Shown here: in pieces, positions 53,291 through 63,348 of the stretch | Layout of the letters: every line of letters begins with the position of its first letter | Numbering within the stretch: position 1 is the stretch's first letter | NCBI RefSeq assembly: GCF_900636965.1 | Contig: NZ_LR134331.1 | Coordinates: forward strand, 186,001 to 250,000 | Origin: Lacticaseibacillus rhamnosus | GTDB lineage: Bacteria; Bacillota; Bacilli; Lactobacillales; Lactobacillaceae | DNA length: 64,000 bases | Reading direction: 5' to 3' | The notes under the pieces: generated by a model | What the model was told of the DNA's origin: nothing | The model's database searches: none | The model's input: only the letters and a program-made list of their open reading frames with translations | Program-made: the position numbers and the translations under genes

Positions 53291-53911
53291 ATGAGTATCG
53301 GAATTATTGGATCAGGTAATGTTGGACGTGCGTTGGGACAGCTTTTTAGTCATGTTGGCGAGCAAGTTATTTTGTCGCATCGACATGGGGTGGCATCACT
53401 GGCTCCGGTGATTGCGGAGATGCGATCAACAGTTGAAGCGGGTACAGTTGCCGAGGCGGCCAATCAGGATATTGTCGTTTTGGCGGTACCGTTCAATGCG
53501 TTAGACGAGTTGCCGGCGCAAGTGAAAGCTGATGCCGTGGTGATTGATGCTACAAATTATTTTCCTAGCCGTGACGGCGAACGATCCGAATTGACGAGCC
53601 ACCAAATCGCTTCATCGCAACTTGTGGCGCAACACTTTGGGACTAAGAAAGTCGTCAAGGCGTTCAATACGATTGCGATGACGAAAATTCGCAGTCTGGC
53701 TAAACCGAATCAACCAGCCGGGCGGATTGCGATCCCTATTGCCGGGGATGATGCAGCGGCGAAAAAGACAGTCACTGCATTGATTGAAAAGATCGGGTTT
53801 GATGTTGTTGATCTTGGTGATTTGGCTAATAGCTATCCGGCTCAAGCAGATGGCCCGTTATTCCTGTTCACCGGTGATGCTGATCAAGTTCGGGCGCAGG
53901 CAAATAAGTGA
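53291..53911 (+). CDS. NADPH-dependent F420 reductase-like NAD(P)-binding protein
   Basis: 206 residues. Rossmann start IGIIGSGNVGRALGQLF (3-19), SHRHG as cofactor-specificity loop, VVLAVPFNAL, DATNYFPSRDG, VVKAFNTIAM. The family includes F420-dependent NADP reductases, but lactobacilli lack F420, so it is a general NAD(P)-linked oxidoreductase. ATG 53291 with GGGAGG 10 nt upstream. Confidence 0.8.
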   Translation: MSIGIIGSGNVGRALGQLFSHVGEQVILSHRHGVASLAPVIAEMRSTVEAGTVAEAANQDIVVLAVPFNALDELPAQVKADAVVIDATNYFPSRDGERSELTSHQIASSQLVAQHFGTKKVVKAFNTIAMTKIRSLAKPNQPAGRIAIPIAGDDAAAKKTVTALIEKIGFDVVDLGDLANSYPAQADGPLFLFTGDADQVRAQANK

Positions 53912-53953
53912 CTGCAGCATGGTAGCTCACTTTGCACACAGGAGAAAAAATTG

Positions 53954-54106
53954 ATGATTTTCTTTTATGGCATTTTGTTCATCATCGCGCTGACTTTCTT
54001 GTGGGTAATTAGCACCAGCGAGTACGCGCGATTGGTTCAGGAAGGAAAGTCGCGGCCAAGGGCGTTTGTTTCGGCCTTGCTGCTGGGCTGGATGAGCATT
54101 TTTTAA
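53954..54106 (+). CDS. Small membrane protein, 50 residues
   Basis: A short ORF with one clear helix (MIFFYGILFIIALTFLW, 1-17) and a second hydrophobic end (SALLLGWMSIF). AGGAG lies 10 nt upstream of the ATG, and a terminator follows. Unknown function. Confidence 0.5.
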   Translation: MIFFYGILFIIALTFLWVISTSEYARLVQEGKSRPRAFVSALLLGWMSIF

Positions 54107-54142
54107 AAAGCCGCTCGCTGCAATTGAAGACATGATAATCAA

Positions 54143-54184
54143 AAATCGGCCTTAGTGGAGAAGCTCTCTCACTAAGGTCGATTT
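54143..54184. terminator. Bidirectional terminator
   Basis: AAATCGGCCTTAGTG pairs with CACTAAGGTCGATTT around a 10-12 nt loop, between the small gene and the convergent gatD. Confidence 0.88.
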
Positions 54185-54238
54185 GTTTGCGGTTATTTTG
54201 TTATTGGCATTAACGCTGTGTCTAATTTTGATATGTGC

Positions 54239-54913
54239 TCACTGTACCGGCTGGCCGATACGCTTTTTGTGATTTGCCACAATCATTTTGGCAATGGCTT
54301 TGGCGATGTTTTGGTTCTTAAGGACTGGACCGTGTGAGTAACTGCCGATCGTATTCTTATAGCGCATGCCTTCAACACCGTCTTCCGGATTGTTACCGTA
54401 GCCTTCGATCATCTTTCCTAGAGGTTTTAGCTTATTTTTGTCGTCAAAATAAGTTCGCCCGCTATGGTTTTCAAATGCCTTGACGGTACCGAACTCGGTT
54501 TCGTATTTGGTGTCGCCGATCATACGACTGTCCGGTTTGAAAACAGTATGCAGCGGCAAAATACCGAGCCCTTTAATGACCGTTCCTTCACTAGTCTTGT
54601 AATAGTCACCGAGTAGCTGGTAGCCGCCACAGATAGCCAGCATCGGTTTACCATTTTCGATGTAGCGGCCCAAGGTTTGGGCATAGCGCAGTAAATCCTT
54701 GGCGACAACGGTTTGTTCATAATCCTGACCGCCGCCAAAGAAAATGAAGTCGTAGTCATCGGCATTGAAGTCGTCACCAAGACTGATGTTATCGACTTGT
54801 ACTTGATAGCCTTGTTGATTCAGCAAGTAACGCAGAATTTTAACATCCCCGCTGTCGCCATAAGTGTTCATGAGATCCTCATACAAATAAGCGATTTTGA
54901 TCGTATCAGCCAT
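54239..54913 (-). CDS. gatD: Lipid II isoglutaminyl synthase glutaminase subunit GatD
   Basis: 224 residues, class I glutamine amidotransferase of the CobB/CobQ type. N-terminal IKIAYLYEDLMNTYGDSGD; nucleophile Cys95 in AICGGYQLLG; His194 in GSYSHGPVL; substrate Arg130 in KPDSRMIG. GatD releases ammonia used by MurT to amidate the D-Glu of lipid II. Normally gatD overlaps murT; here no Mur-ligase-like gene is next to it on either side. ATG 54913 follows GGAGG by about 10 nt. Confidence 0.9.
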   Translation of the reverse strand: MADTIKIAYLYEDLMNTYGDSGDVKILRYLLNQQGYQVQVDNISLGDDFNADDYDFIFFGGGQDYEQTVVAKDLLRYAQTLGRYIENGKPMLAICGGYQLLGDYYKTSEGTVIKGLGILPLHTVFKPDSRMIGDTKYETEFGTVKAFENHSGRTYFDDKNKLKPLGKMIEGYGNNPEDGVEGMRYKNTIGSYSHGPVLKNQNIAKAIAKMIVANHKKRIGQPVQ

Positions 54914-55012
54914 GGACCGAGCGCCTCCGTTTTTTTGATTGGCAACAGCTTACCACAAGTGAAGGGAAAAAGAGAAGTGAGCTGATTGATTGGTGATGGA
55001 CAATTAAAGAAG

Positions 55013-55061
55013 GCGGGTAAAGTATCAGCTGGAACAACGCCAGACTGGTGCTTTATCCGCA
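55013..55061 (-). terminator. Hairpin behind the 126-residue gene (probable terminator)
   Basis: GCGGGTAAAG...CAG-CTGG pairs with CCAG-CTG...CTTTATCCGC around a 7-nt loop. It lies directly downstream of the minus-strand gene ending at 55093; the T run after it is weak. Confidence 0.55.
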
Positions 55062-55092
55062 CTTAGTTGCCCTGCCATATGAATAGCAGGAT

Positions 55093-55473
55093 TTAACGTT
55101 TATGTGCCTTGATCCAAGGTTGAGCCTTTTCCTCAATCGCTTGATAAATTGCATCCATATCCGAGTAGTCACTGATCTCAAACACGAATTCATCTGGCTG
55201 ATCGTGAAAAGTCGGCTTGTTGTTTAAGATGATGTTCAGCTGGTCAAACTGGTTGTCGCCGGTATCTTTGCGAATTTGGTAGGTGAAAAACGCCGCTTCA
55301 TAATTTTGAATATTGTCAGGTTCTTCATACAACACTTCCATAAACTGATGGTCGGTCTTGTAGTTGTCCTTTTTCAGCTTATCCCACAGTGCCTGATACT
55401 GCTGATGAAGTTCAGTTAACTGAGCATCCGTTAATTGTTCGTTTTCTTTAATTTCTTTACCGTCTAATTCCAT
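55093..55473 (-). CDS. Hypothetical acidic protein, 126 residues
   Basis: Soluble, acidic, helical N-terminus (TDAQLTELHQQYQALWDKLKK) and a beta-rich C-terminal half (DQLNIILNNKPTFHDQPDEF). No motif recognised. ATG 55473 follows GAGGCG by 7 nt. Single gene. Confidence 0.7.
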   Translation of the reverse strand: MELDGKEIKENEQLTDAQLTELHQQYQALWDKLKKDNYKTDHQFMEVLYEEPDNIQNYEAAFFTYQIRKDTGDNQFDQLNIILNNKPTFHDQPDEFVFEISDYSDMDAIYQAIEEKAQPWIKAHKR

Positions 55474-55669
55474 TTTTTTCGCCTCTGAGTTGAATTACTT
55501 CCTTATTATCGAACTGTGTCAGGTGATTGTCAAAAGTGAATCCTTAGTGGTAAGTGTCAACTTAAAACAAGACAATTAGCTTTCACTGGCCTTAAAGAAG
55601 TCGAGCCAGCTCGGAGTATCGGAAATCACTTAATTATAGTAGAACTGAGAAAGAGTTGGCCTTTACTCC
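55474..55669. other. Intergenic stretch, nothing recognised
   Basis: AT-rich spacer before the tandem repeats. It should carry the promoter of the minus-strand gene at 55093; no other signal seen. Together with the repeats it makes a gene-free interval of about 540 bp up to rsmG. Confidence 0.4.
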
Positions 55670-55789
55670 CATAACGCGCTCTCCGGCGCAGAAGCCTGCA
55701 CATAAGGACCTTGAACGCAATGGCCAAAGCCCGGCCATTACGCCCAAGGCCACTTATGCTCCGGCTTCTAACCGCGCCGGCTCGCGCTT
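55670..55789. repeat. ~120-bp near-palindromic repeat, copy C
   Basis: From ATAACGCGCTCTCCGGCGC to GCGCCGGCTCGCGCTTC. Core arms CATAAGGACCTTG / CAAGGCCACTTATG and ATGGCC/GGCCAT. Compensating changes relative to copy A (GTGTAAG to CATAAG with CTTATG opposite) keep the stem. Confidence 0.85.
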
Positions 55790-55910
55790 CTAACGCGTTC
55801 GCCAGCCCAGAAGTCTGCGTGTAAGGACCTGAGTCGCAATGGTCAAAGCCCGACCATCACGCCTCAGGCCGCTTACACTCCGACTTCTAACCGGGCTGGC
55901 TCACGCTCAC
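55790..55910. repeat. ~120-bp near-palindromic repeat, copy D
   Basis: From TAACGCGTTCGCCAGCCC to GGGCTGGCTCACGCTCA, head-to-tail with copy C. Core GTGTAAGGACCTGAG / CTCAGGCCGCTTACAC and ATGGTC/GACCAT; CCTGAG/CTCAGG replaces CCTTGG/CCAAGG, a paired change. It ends some 100 nt before rsmG. Confidence 0.85.
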
Positions 55911-55954
55911 TAAGAATACAGTTGAGGAGATGCCGCTTTTACGTTACACTTGAC

Positions 55955-55970
55955 GGGTACGTGAAACCCT
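55955..55970 (+). promoter_or_regulatory. Degenerate parS-like sequence
   Basis: ACGTGAAAC matches the right half of the parS consensus, but the left half (CGGGT) does not. It lies before the rsmG-noc-parAB block. Only a weak candidate. Confidence 0.2.
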
Positions 55971-56011
55971 GTTTGTTCCACAAAATCAAACCCAAAAAAA
56001 CGGAGGCAGAC

Positions 56012-56743
56012 ATGGATCCAACAGCTTTTGTCCACGCCTTGGCTGATCACGGTATCGTGTTGAATGACCACCAACAGGATCAGTTTGCGGCTTACTATCA
56101 GTATCTGATCAGTGAGAACGAGAAAATGAATCTGACTGGTATCACTGCTGAAGGGGACGTCTACCTCAAGCACTTTTATGATTCCCTAACATTAGGCTTG
56201 GTGGTGCCAAAATTGCAAAGCCAGCCATTGTCGCTGTGTGATGTTGGCGCCGGGGCGGGTTTTCCATCAATCCCCTTAAAAATTGCGTTTCCTCAGTTGA
56301 AGATCACCATTGTCGATTCGCTGCAGAAGCGGATTGGCTTTTTGGAACGTTTAACGGCGCGGTTAGAGTTGACCGATGTGCAGCTCTTTCATGATCGGGC
56401 CGAGACTTTTGGTGCCAAAAAATCGCCGCACCGTGGCCAGTATGATCTGGTGACAGCACGCGCGGTGGCGGCGCTGAACGTCTTAGCAGAACTCTGTTTA
56501 CCACTCGCCAAGCAGCACGGGCAGTTTGTAGCGATGAAGGCCGCCGCAACTCCTGAAGAATTAATAGCGGCCAAACCGGCAATCAACCTACTTGGCGGTA
56601 AACTCGTTCAGGATGCAGCGCTGACCTTGCCGGAAACCGGGGATACGCGCCATTTGTTAGTGATTGAAAAAGTTAAACCGACACCGAATAAATATCCCCG
56701 GAAACCGGGAATGCCGAATAAACAACCATTGGGAGGTGCATAG
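56012..56743 (+). CDS. rsmG: 16S rRNA (guanine-527-N7) methyltransferase
   Basis: 243 residues. Family marks: MNLTGI (39-44), SAM-binding DVGAGAGFPSIPLKI (77-91), VDSLQKRIGFL, DLVTARAVAALN and KAAATPEE. Methylates N7 of G527 in 16S rRNA. A basic C-terminal tail (PNKYPRKPGMPNKQPLGG) is usual. ATG 56012 has GGAGG 6 nt upstream; the longer frame from 55922 is not supported. Followed by noc 3 nt later. Confidence 0.95.
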   Translation: MDPTAFVHALADHGIVLNDHQQDQFAAYYQYLISENEKMNLTGITAEGDVYLKHFYDSLTLGLVVPKLQSQPLSLCDVGAGAGFPSIPLKIAFPQLKITIVDSLQKRIGFLERLTARLELTDVQLFHDRAETFGAKKSPHRGQYDLVTARAVAALNVLAELCLPLAKQHGQFVAMKAAATPEELIAAKPAINLLGGKLVQDAALTLPETGDTRHLLVIEKVKPTPNKYPRKPGMPNKQPLGGA

Positions 56744-56746
56744 CGC

Positions 56747-57574
56747 GTGGCATTATCATTTTTTGGCCATAAAAAGTCAGATGACGAGACGGTCGTGCAA
56801 CAATTACCGCTTAAAGCTATTGTCCCCAATCAATTTCAGCCGCGAAAAGTTTTTACTTCCGAATCCATTCAGGAATTAGCTGCTACGATCAAAGAACACG
56901 GCTTGTTGCAGCCCATTATTGTGCGTGAATACGCGCCAGATCAGTACGAAATTATTGCCGGAGAACGACGCTACCGGGCAATGCAACTGCTAGGTTGGGA
57001 AAAAGCACCAGCCATTGTGCAAAAGATGGATGATGATGAAAGTGCGTCAATGGCTTTAGTTGAAAACCTGCAACGTGAAGGTTTAAGTGCGATTGAAGAA
57101 GGGCAGGCTTATGTTGCGCTGATGAAACTGAATCACCTAACCCAAGGCGCATTAGCCCAACAATTAGGTAAAAGTCAGGCTTTTGTTGCCAATAAGATCC
57201 GGCTGCTGAAGCTTAGTGCGCCGGTGCAAGAAGCCATTATGAATGGTCAAATCAGCGAGCGTCATGGCCGTGAGTTGTTAAAACTCGATGAATCCGAACA
57301 AGTACCAGCCTTACAACAGGTTTTTGCGGAAAAACTGACAGTCAAGGAAACAGCTGCGTTAGTAAATGAACGGTTGCGCCCAAAGAAGCCCACACCAAAG
57401 CCTAAGCCAAAAGTTCGGCGATCAGCGGTGAGTCATGATACCCGCATCGCTTGGAACACGTTGAAACGTTCGGTTAAGATGATTCGGGATACGGGAATGA
57501 CAGTCACGGCCAAAGAAGAAGATACCGATGACGCATACCGTATGATCATCGAGATTCCAAAAGAGAAGAGATAG
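56747..57574 (+). CDS. noc: Nucleoid occlusion protein Noc (ParB-like)
   Basis: 275 residues. ParB-type CTPase/N-terminal domain with GERRYRA (72-78) and ENLQREGLSAIEEGQAY, HTH around TQGALAQQLGKSQAFVANKI (132-151), C-terminal dimer region. It differs from ParB by position and by the N-terminal amphipathic SFFGHKK stretch known to bind membrane. Blocks division over the nucleoid. GTG 56747 follows GGGAGGTG by 8 nt. Confidence 0.92.
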   Translation: MALSFFGHKKSDDETVVQQLPLKAIVPNQFQPRKVFTSESIQELAATIKEHGLLQPIIVREYAPDQYEIIAGERRYRAMQLLGWEKAPAIVQKMDDDESASMALVENLQREGLSAIEEGQAYVALMKLNHLTQGALAQQLGKSQAFVANKIRLLKLSAPVQEAIMNGQISERHGRELLKLDESEQVPALQQVFAEKLTVKETAALVNERLRPKKPTPKPKPKVRRSAVSHDTRIAWNTLKRSVKMIRDTGMTVTAKEEDTDDAYRMIIEIPKEKR

Positions 57575-57583
57575 GAGGAACTC

Positions 57584-58351
57584 ATGACACATATCATTGC
57601 TGTTGCCAACCAAAAAGGCGGTGTTGGGAAAACAACAACGACCATTAATCTGGGAGCGTGTTTGGCTAACCTGGGTAAGAAAATTCTGATTGTAGATGCT
57701 GATGCTCAAGGCAATGCGACAAGCGGTGTCGGGATTCAAAAGGCCCAAGTCGAAAAAGATATCTATGACGTGTTAGTCAATGAGGATCCGATTACTGAAG
57801 CCATTTTACCGACAAAGCACAAGAATCTTTTTATTGTTCCGGCAACGATTCAATTAGCAGGAGCAGAAATCGAATTAACCAGTCAGATGGCACGGGAGAT
57901 GCGGCTGAAGTTAGGTTTACACCCGGTGGCGGAGCAGTACGACTATATCTTGATCGATTGTCCACCATCTTTAGGCCAGCTTTCCATCAACGCGTTTACA
58001 GCAAGCGATTCGATTTTGATTCCGGTACAAAGCGAATATTACGCGTTGGAAGGATTGAGCCAACTGCTTAATACGGTGCGCCTTGTTCAAAAGCATTTCA
58101 ATCCAAGTTTGGCAATTGAAGGCGTTTTGTTAACCATGTATGATGCGCGAACCAATTTAGGGGCGCAAGTGATTGATGAAGTGCGCAAATATTTTGGTGA
58201 TAAAGTCTATACAACCGTGATTCCGCGGATTACCCGGCTGGCTGAAGCGCCAAGTTATGGCCTGCCGATCGTGGATTTTGATCCGAAATCACGGGGATCC
58301 GAAGTTTACGAGGCATTAGCCAAGGAGGTGCTGGCTGCTCATGGCGAATAA
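57584..58351 (+). CDS. parA: Chromosome-partitioning ATPase ParA (Soj)
   Basis: 255 residues with deviant Walker A KGGVGKTTT (11-19), the Asp of VDADAQGNAT (about 40) and the Walker B-like LIDCPPSLG. ATP-dependent DNA binding; works with ParB in origin segregation. ATG 57584 with AGGAGG upstream. parB starts within its last codons. Confidence 0.95.
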   Translation: MTHIIAVANQKGGVGKTTTTINLGACLANLGKKILIVDADAQGNATSGVGIQKAQVEKDIYDVLVNEDPITEAILPTKHKNLFIVPATIQLAGAEIELTSQMAREMRLKLGLHPVAEQYDYILIDCPPSLGQLSINAFTASDSILIPVQSEYYALEGLSQLLNTVRLVQKHFNPSLAIEGVLLTMYDARTNLGAQVIDEVRKYFGDKVYTTVIPRITRLAEAPSYGLPIVDFDPKSRGSEVYEALAKEVLAAHGE

Positions 58352-59213
58352 GAATAGTAAAGGATTAGGTCGGGGAATCGATGCGATCTTCAAGGATTTT
58401 GAAAGTCCCGATCTAAGTGCCAACAATACCGTTGAGGAACTGCCGCTGGTCGATATCCGTCCCAATCCCTACCAACCGCGTAAAACCTTTGATCAAGAAG
58501 GCTTAAAAGAACTAGCTGATTCGATCAAGCAAACCGGGGTTTTTCAGCCGATAATTGTGCGCAAAAGTGTTTCGGGTTATGAAATCATCACTGGTGAACG
58601 GCGCTTTCGGGCGTCAAAACTGGCCGGCAAGGAAACCATTCCCGCCATTGTTCGCGACTTTAATGATCCGGAAATGATGGAAATTGCCGTGTTGGAAAAC
58701 CTGCAGCGAGAAGATTTAACCCCGTTGGATGAAGCACAGGCATATGATACGTTGATCAAACGCTTAAATCTGACGCAAGCAGAGGTCTCGGCCCGGCTAG
58801 GAAAAAGTCGGCCTTACATCGCTAACTATCTGCGGCTATTGACGTTGCCACAACCGGTTAAGCAGATGTTGAGCGCTAATCAGCTGTCGATGGGGCAAGC
58901 CCGAACGCTGCTGAGTCTTAAAGATAAGACCAAAATGGTGGCAGTTGCTAAAAAGACGATCAGCGAAAATTTGACGGTTCGCCAACTTGAACGGCTCATT
59001 AATCAAATGAATGCCGGCACCAATCGGCCAGCGACCAAGGAAAAACCGAAGTCGCCGTATGTACGCGCAACCGAGAATCAGTTAGGTGAGCGCTTCGGAA
59101 CTAAGGTCAATATTAATGAAGGCAGTAAAGGCAAGGGCAAGATCGAAATTGATTTTAGCTCTGAAAAAGACCTGAACCGTATTTTAGCCATGCTTGACGT
59201 CAATATTGATTAA
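58341..59213 (+). CDS. parB: Chromosome-partitioning protein ParB (Spo0J)
   Basis: 290 residues: GLGRGIDAIF start, CTP-binding PNPYQPRKTF (41-50) and GERRFRA (85-91), ENLQREDLTPLDEAQAY, HTH LTQAEVSARLGKSRPYIANY, C-terminal dimerisation. Overlaps parA by 11 nt. Its centromere sites (parS) were not found inside the window. Confidence 0.95.
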   Translation: MANKNSKGLGRGIDAIFKDFESPDLSANNTVEELPLVDIRPNPYQPRKTFDQEGLKELADSIKQTGVFQPIIVRKSVSGYEIITGERRFRASKLAGKETIPAIVRDFNDPEMMEIAVLENLQREDLTPLDEAQAYDTLIKRLNLTQAEVSARLGKSRPYIANYLRLLTLPQPVKQMLSANQLSMGQARTLLSLKDKTKMVAVAKKTISENLTVRQLERLINQMNAGTNRPATKEKPKSPYVRATENQLGERFGTKVNINEGSKGKGKIEIDFSSEKDLNRILAMLDVNID

Positions 59214-59239
59214 CTGGCAAAACAGTTGGAGGTGGGCGC

Positions 59240-59431
59240 ATGTATCAACTACATGATCTGGTTCAAATGAAGAAACCGCACGCGTGCGGCACAAATCGTT
59301 GGGAGATCATCCGCTTAGGGGCAGATATCAAAGTACGTTGCACCGGTTGCGGACATATCGTGATGATGTCGCGCCGTGATTTTGAGAAGCGACTCAAAAA
59401 AGTGTTGGGTCAGGCAGAACAAACAGACTAA
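59240..59431 (+). CDS. DUF951 protein
   Basis: 63 residues with VQMKKPHACGTNRWEIIRLGADIKV (seen in part) and CTGCGHIVMMSRRDFEKRLKK. Two cysteine groups (one Cys in HACG, two in CTGCGH) suggest a small nucleic-acid or metal-binding fold. It is the constant neighbour of parB and ychF in lactobacilli. SD GGAGGTGG. Confidence 0.9.
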   Translation: MYQLHDLVQMKKPHACGTNRWEIIRLGADIKVRCTGCGHIVMMSRRDFEKRLKKVLGQAEQTD

Positions 59432-59453
59432 ATAGAAAGTGTGAAATAACCAA

Positions 59454-60560
59454 ATGGCTTTAACAGCAGGTATTGTCGGACTTCCCAATGTTGGCAAGTC
59501 CACGCTTTTTAATGCAATTACTAAGGCGGGTGCGGAGATGGCAAATTATCCGTTTGCCACCATTGACCCGAATGTTGGGATGGTTGAAGTGCCGGATAAA
59601 CGACTGGCACGCATCGATGAACTGATTCCCGCTAAAAAAATCATTCATACGACTTTTGAATTCACCGATATTGCCGGAATTGTCAAAGGTGCTTCTAAGG
59701 GGGAAGGACTGGGCAACAAGTTCCTGGAAAATATTCGGCAAGTGGATGCGATTGTTCATGTTGTCCGTGCGTTTGATGATGACAATATTACCAGCGTCAC
59801 CGGTAAAGTCGATCCGCTAGAAGATATGGCCACCATTAACATGGAACTGGCCATTGCGGACTTGGATTCAGTCAACAAACGCTATGCCAAGGTCGAAAAA
59901 GTGGCGCGGACACAAACAAACGATAAAGAAGCTCAGGCTGAGTTTAAAGTGTTGCAAAAAATCAAGCCAGTACTCGAAAATGGCGGTATGGTTCGCAGCA
60001 TCGACTTTGATAAAGATGAGCAAAAAATTGTCAAAGGCCTTTTTCTGCTCACGAGTAAGCCAGTTTTATATGTCGCTAATATTGCCGAAGAAGCGATGGC
60101 TGATCCGGATTCAGTCGACTATGTTAAGCAAATTAAAGCCGAAGCCGCTAAAGAAGGTGCCGAAGTTATCGCCATTTCCGCCAAGACCGAAGAAGAAATT
60201 GCGGAGTTGGACGATGACGAAAAAGCTGACTTTTTGGCAGCGGAAGGCGTGGATGAATCTGGCCTCGATAAGCTGATCAAAGCGAGCTATCATCTTTTGG
60301 GGTTGGCGACCTTCTTTACAGCCGGTGGCAAGGAGACCCGTGCGTGGACATTCCGTCGCGGCATGAAGGCGCCTCAAGTAGCCGGTATCATTCATTCAGA
60401 CTTCGAGCGTGGGTTTATTCGGGCAGAAACCATGTCCTTTGCCGATTTGGATAAATACGGTTCCGTTCAAGCGGTTAAAGAAGCCGGACGTTATCGCTCC
60501 GAGGGTAAAGAATACGAAGTGCAAGACGGGGATATCATTGAATTCCGGTTCAATGTTTAA
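59454..60560 (+). CDS. ychF: Redox-regulated ATPase YchF (Obg-like)
   Basis: 368 residues, full length. G1 GLPNVGKST (9-17), G3 [10 protein letters not shown], and NIAE in place of the GTP-specific NKxD motif, so it prefers ATP. C-terminal TGS-like domain with [20 protein letters not shown] and [10 protein letters not shown]. Associates with ribosomes, involved in oxidative stress control. Weak SD before the ATG. Confidence 0.95.
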   Translation: MALTAGIVGLPNVGKSTLFNAITKAGAEMANYPFATIDPNVGMVEVPDKRLARIDELIPAKKIIHTTFEFTDIAGIVKGASKGEGLGNKFLENIRQVDAIVHVVRAFDDDNITSVTGKVDPLEDMATINMELAIADLDSVNKRYAKVEKVARTQTNDKEAQAEFKVLQKIKPVLENGGMVRSIDFDKDEQKIVKGLFLLTSKPVLYVANIAEEAMADPDSVDYVKQIKAEAAKEGAEVIAISAKTEEEIAELDDDEKADFLAAEGVDESGLDKLIKASYHLLGLATFFTAGGKETRAWTFRRGMKAPQVAGIIHSDFERGFIRAETMSFADLDKYGSVQAVKEAGRYRSEGKEYEVQDGDIIEFRFNV

Positions 60561-60617
60561 GCTGACTGGCCAAATAAGGCCCGCAGTGATGATGATTTTT
60601 TAAGATAGGAGTTTCAA

Positions 60618-61406
60618 ATGGCAGAAAAGCATGAAGCAGACACGAGTCAAGCGGTAGACAGTGCTGCAGTTGATCAACAGCAAGCAGCAGGCGGTACTTC
60701 TGAAGCTTCGTCCGCAACCGATGCGGCAAGTAAGAATGCCCATGTTAAACAGGTGCGGCCGGCTTCAACAGTTCCGGAAATGATTGAACAACTCACCAAA
60801 AAGAATGATGAGTACGTGTTCAAGTTGCGGCGTGAATTGAAAGATGGCGGCATGTCTGCAACTGATGAAGAGACCTTACTTAAGACGATGTTGCCGGAAA
60901 TGATTACGGCGCAACGTCAAGGCAAGCCCGCTACCCAGCTATACGGGCCGGTAACGGTGAAGGCAAACGAAATTTTGCATACGCCCAAGCCTGAACCCAA
61001 GAAGCCAATGTGGTTACTGATTGTCGATCAAAGCCTGTTCTTTATGGCGATTTTGGCGGTTATGTACGGTGCTTTGGCCTACTTCAATCCCAAGACCCAG
61101 AACACAGCTACTAGCGGTTTTCTTAGCCTCTTGCTGCTGAGTTTTATGGCCGGAATTTTCTTCGTGTACTACGCCGACTGGATGCAAAAAGACAAGAAAG
61201 AACGCCGCAGTGCATGGTTGGTTCTTGGAGGCGGCGTCTTATTGGTCGTTGCGGTTACCTTCCTCAGCAGTGCGCTTGCGTTGCTCAATACGCCGCTGAC
61301 TCAGCCGATGCCATGGTTTGCCAACATTATCGTTGGGGTTGTTGCTTACGGCATTCACTGGGTGTTGCAGCATCGGTATCATCTCAAGAGCTTTTTCCAA
61401 CGGTAG
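60618..61406 (+). CDS. DUF1129 family membrane protein
   Basis: 262 residues: acidic low-complexity N-terminus (1-50), a cytoplasmic helical part with FKLRRELKDGGMSATDEETLL (partial) and about four membrane helices from residue 133. Matches DUF1129, usually found behind ychF. Function unknown. ATG 60618 with AGGAG 6 nt upstream. Confidence 0.88.
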   Translation: MAEKHEADTSQAVDSAAVDQQQAAGGTSEASSATDAASKNAHVKQVRPASTVPEMIEQLTKKNDEYVFKLRRELKDGGMSATDEETLLKTMLPEMITAQRQGKPATQLYGPVTVKANEILHTPKPEPKKPMWLLIVDQSLFFMAILAVMYGALAYFNPKTQNTATSGFLSLLLLSFMAGIFFVYYADWMQKDKKERRSAWLVLGGGVLLVVAVTFLSSALALLNTPLTQPMPWFANIIVGVVAYGIHWVLQHRYHLKSFFQR

Positions 61407-61458
61407 ACTTGGGAAATCAAAGGTTGCGGTTCTTGAACAACTAGGCTCAATAAACTCA

Positions 61459-61507
61459 ACGGGTGCTAGAAGACAGGATGCATATGTCTTCTAGTGTCCG
61501 TTTTTTC
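61459..61507 (+). terminator. Terminator of the ychF-DUF1129 unit
   Basis: A long stem (ACGGGTGCTAGAAGACA with TGTCTTCTAGTGTCCGT) and a 9-nt loop, then six T. The rest of the 390-bp gap holds the guaB promoter and no gene. Confidence 0.9.
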
Positions 61508-61645
61508 TTTGCTGCCAAAGGAAATTAAGCGTGAGTAGCTTGAAAACTAAACGCCTCGGAGCTAATGCCGAATAATAACAGGTGATTTTATGAGCATGAT
61601 TGCAAAAGACGAACATTAATTTCGCAAACTGGCAACCGTTTTTAT

Positions 61646-61658
61646 TTTGTTCGGGTCT
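61646..61658 (-). promoter_or_regulatory. PurBox-like sequence
   Basis: On the minus strand AGACCCGAACAAA agrees at about 10 of 13 places with the PurR box AWWWCCGAACWWT. It lies 80 bp before the guaB -35. Only one box is visible. Confidence 0.25.
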
Positions 61659-61734
61659 TAATGAACAATTATGAGATTTTCTTTCATTTTTAAGCCTATG
61701 ATACCGGTCTTTTCAAAAAAATTAACGTCTACGT

Positions 61735-61763
61735 TTGACGAGGCCAATTTCCGGTAGTACATT
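61735..61763 (+). promoter_or_regulatory. Promoter of guaB
   Basis: TTGACG (61735-61740), 17-bp spacer, TACATT (61758-61763), 36 bp before the ATG. Confidence 0.65.
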
Positions 61764-61765
61764 AG

Positions 61766-63286
<1,521 letters not shown>

Positions 63287-63302
63287 TCAAGATATTCAGT
63301 TT

Positions 63303-63347
63303 AAGAGCTTGCAGTTACCCACTTGAGGCAGCTGCAGGCTCTTTTTT
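63303..63347 (+). terminator. Terminator of guaB
   Basis: AAGAGCTTGCAG pairs with CTGCAGGCTCTT around a 16-nt loop, followed by T6. Confidence 0.85.
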
Positions 63348-63348
63348 A

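Noticed and set aside
55670-55910. CRISPR-like array
   Set aside because: Only two long (~120 bp) palindromic units without short repeats or unique spacers, and no cas genes nearby.
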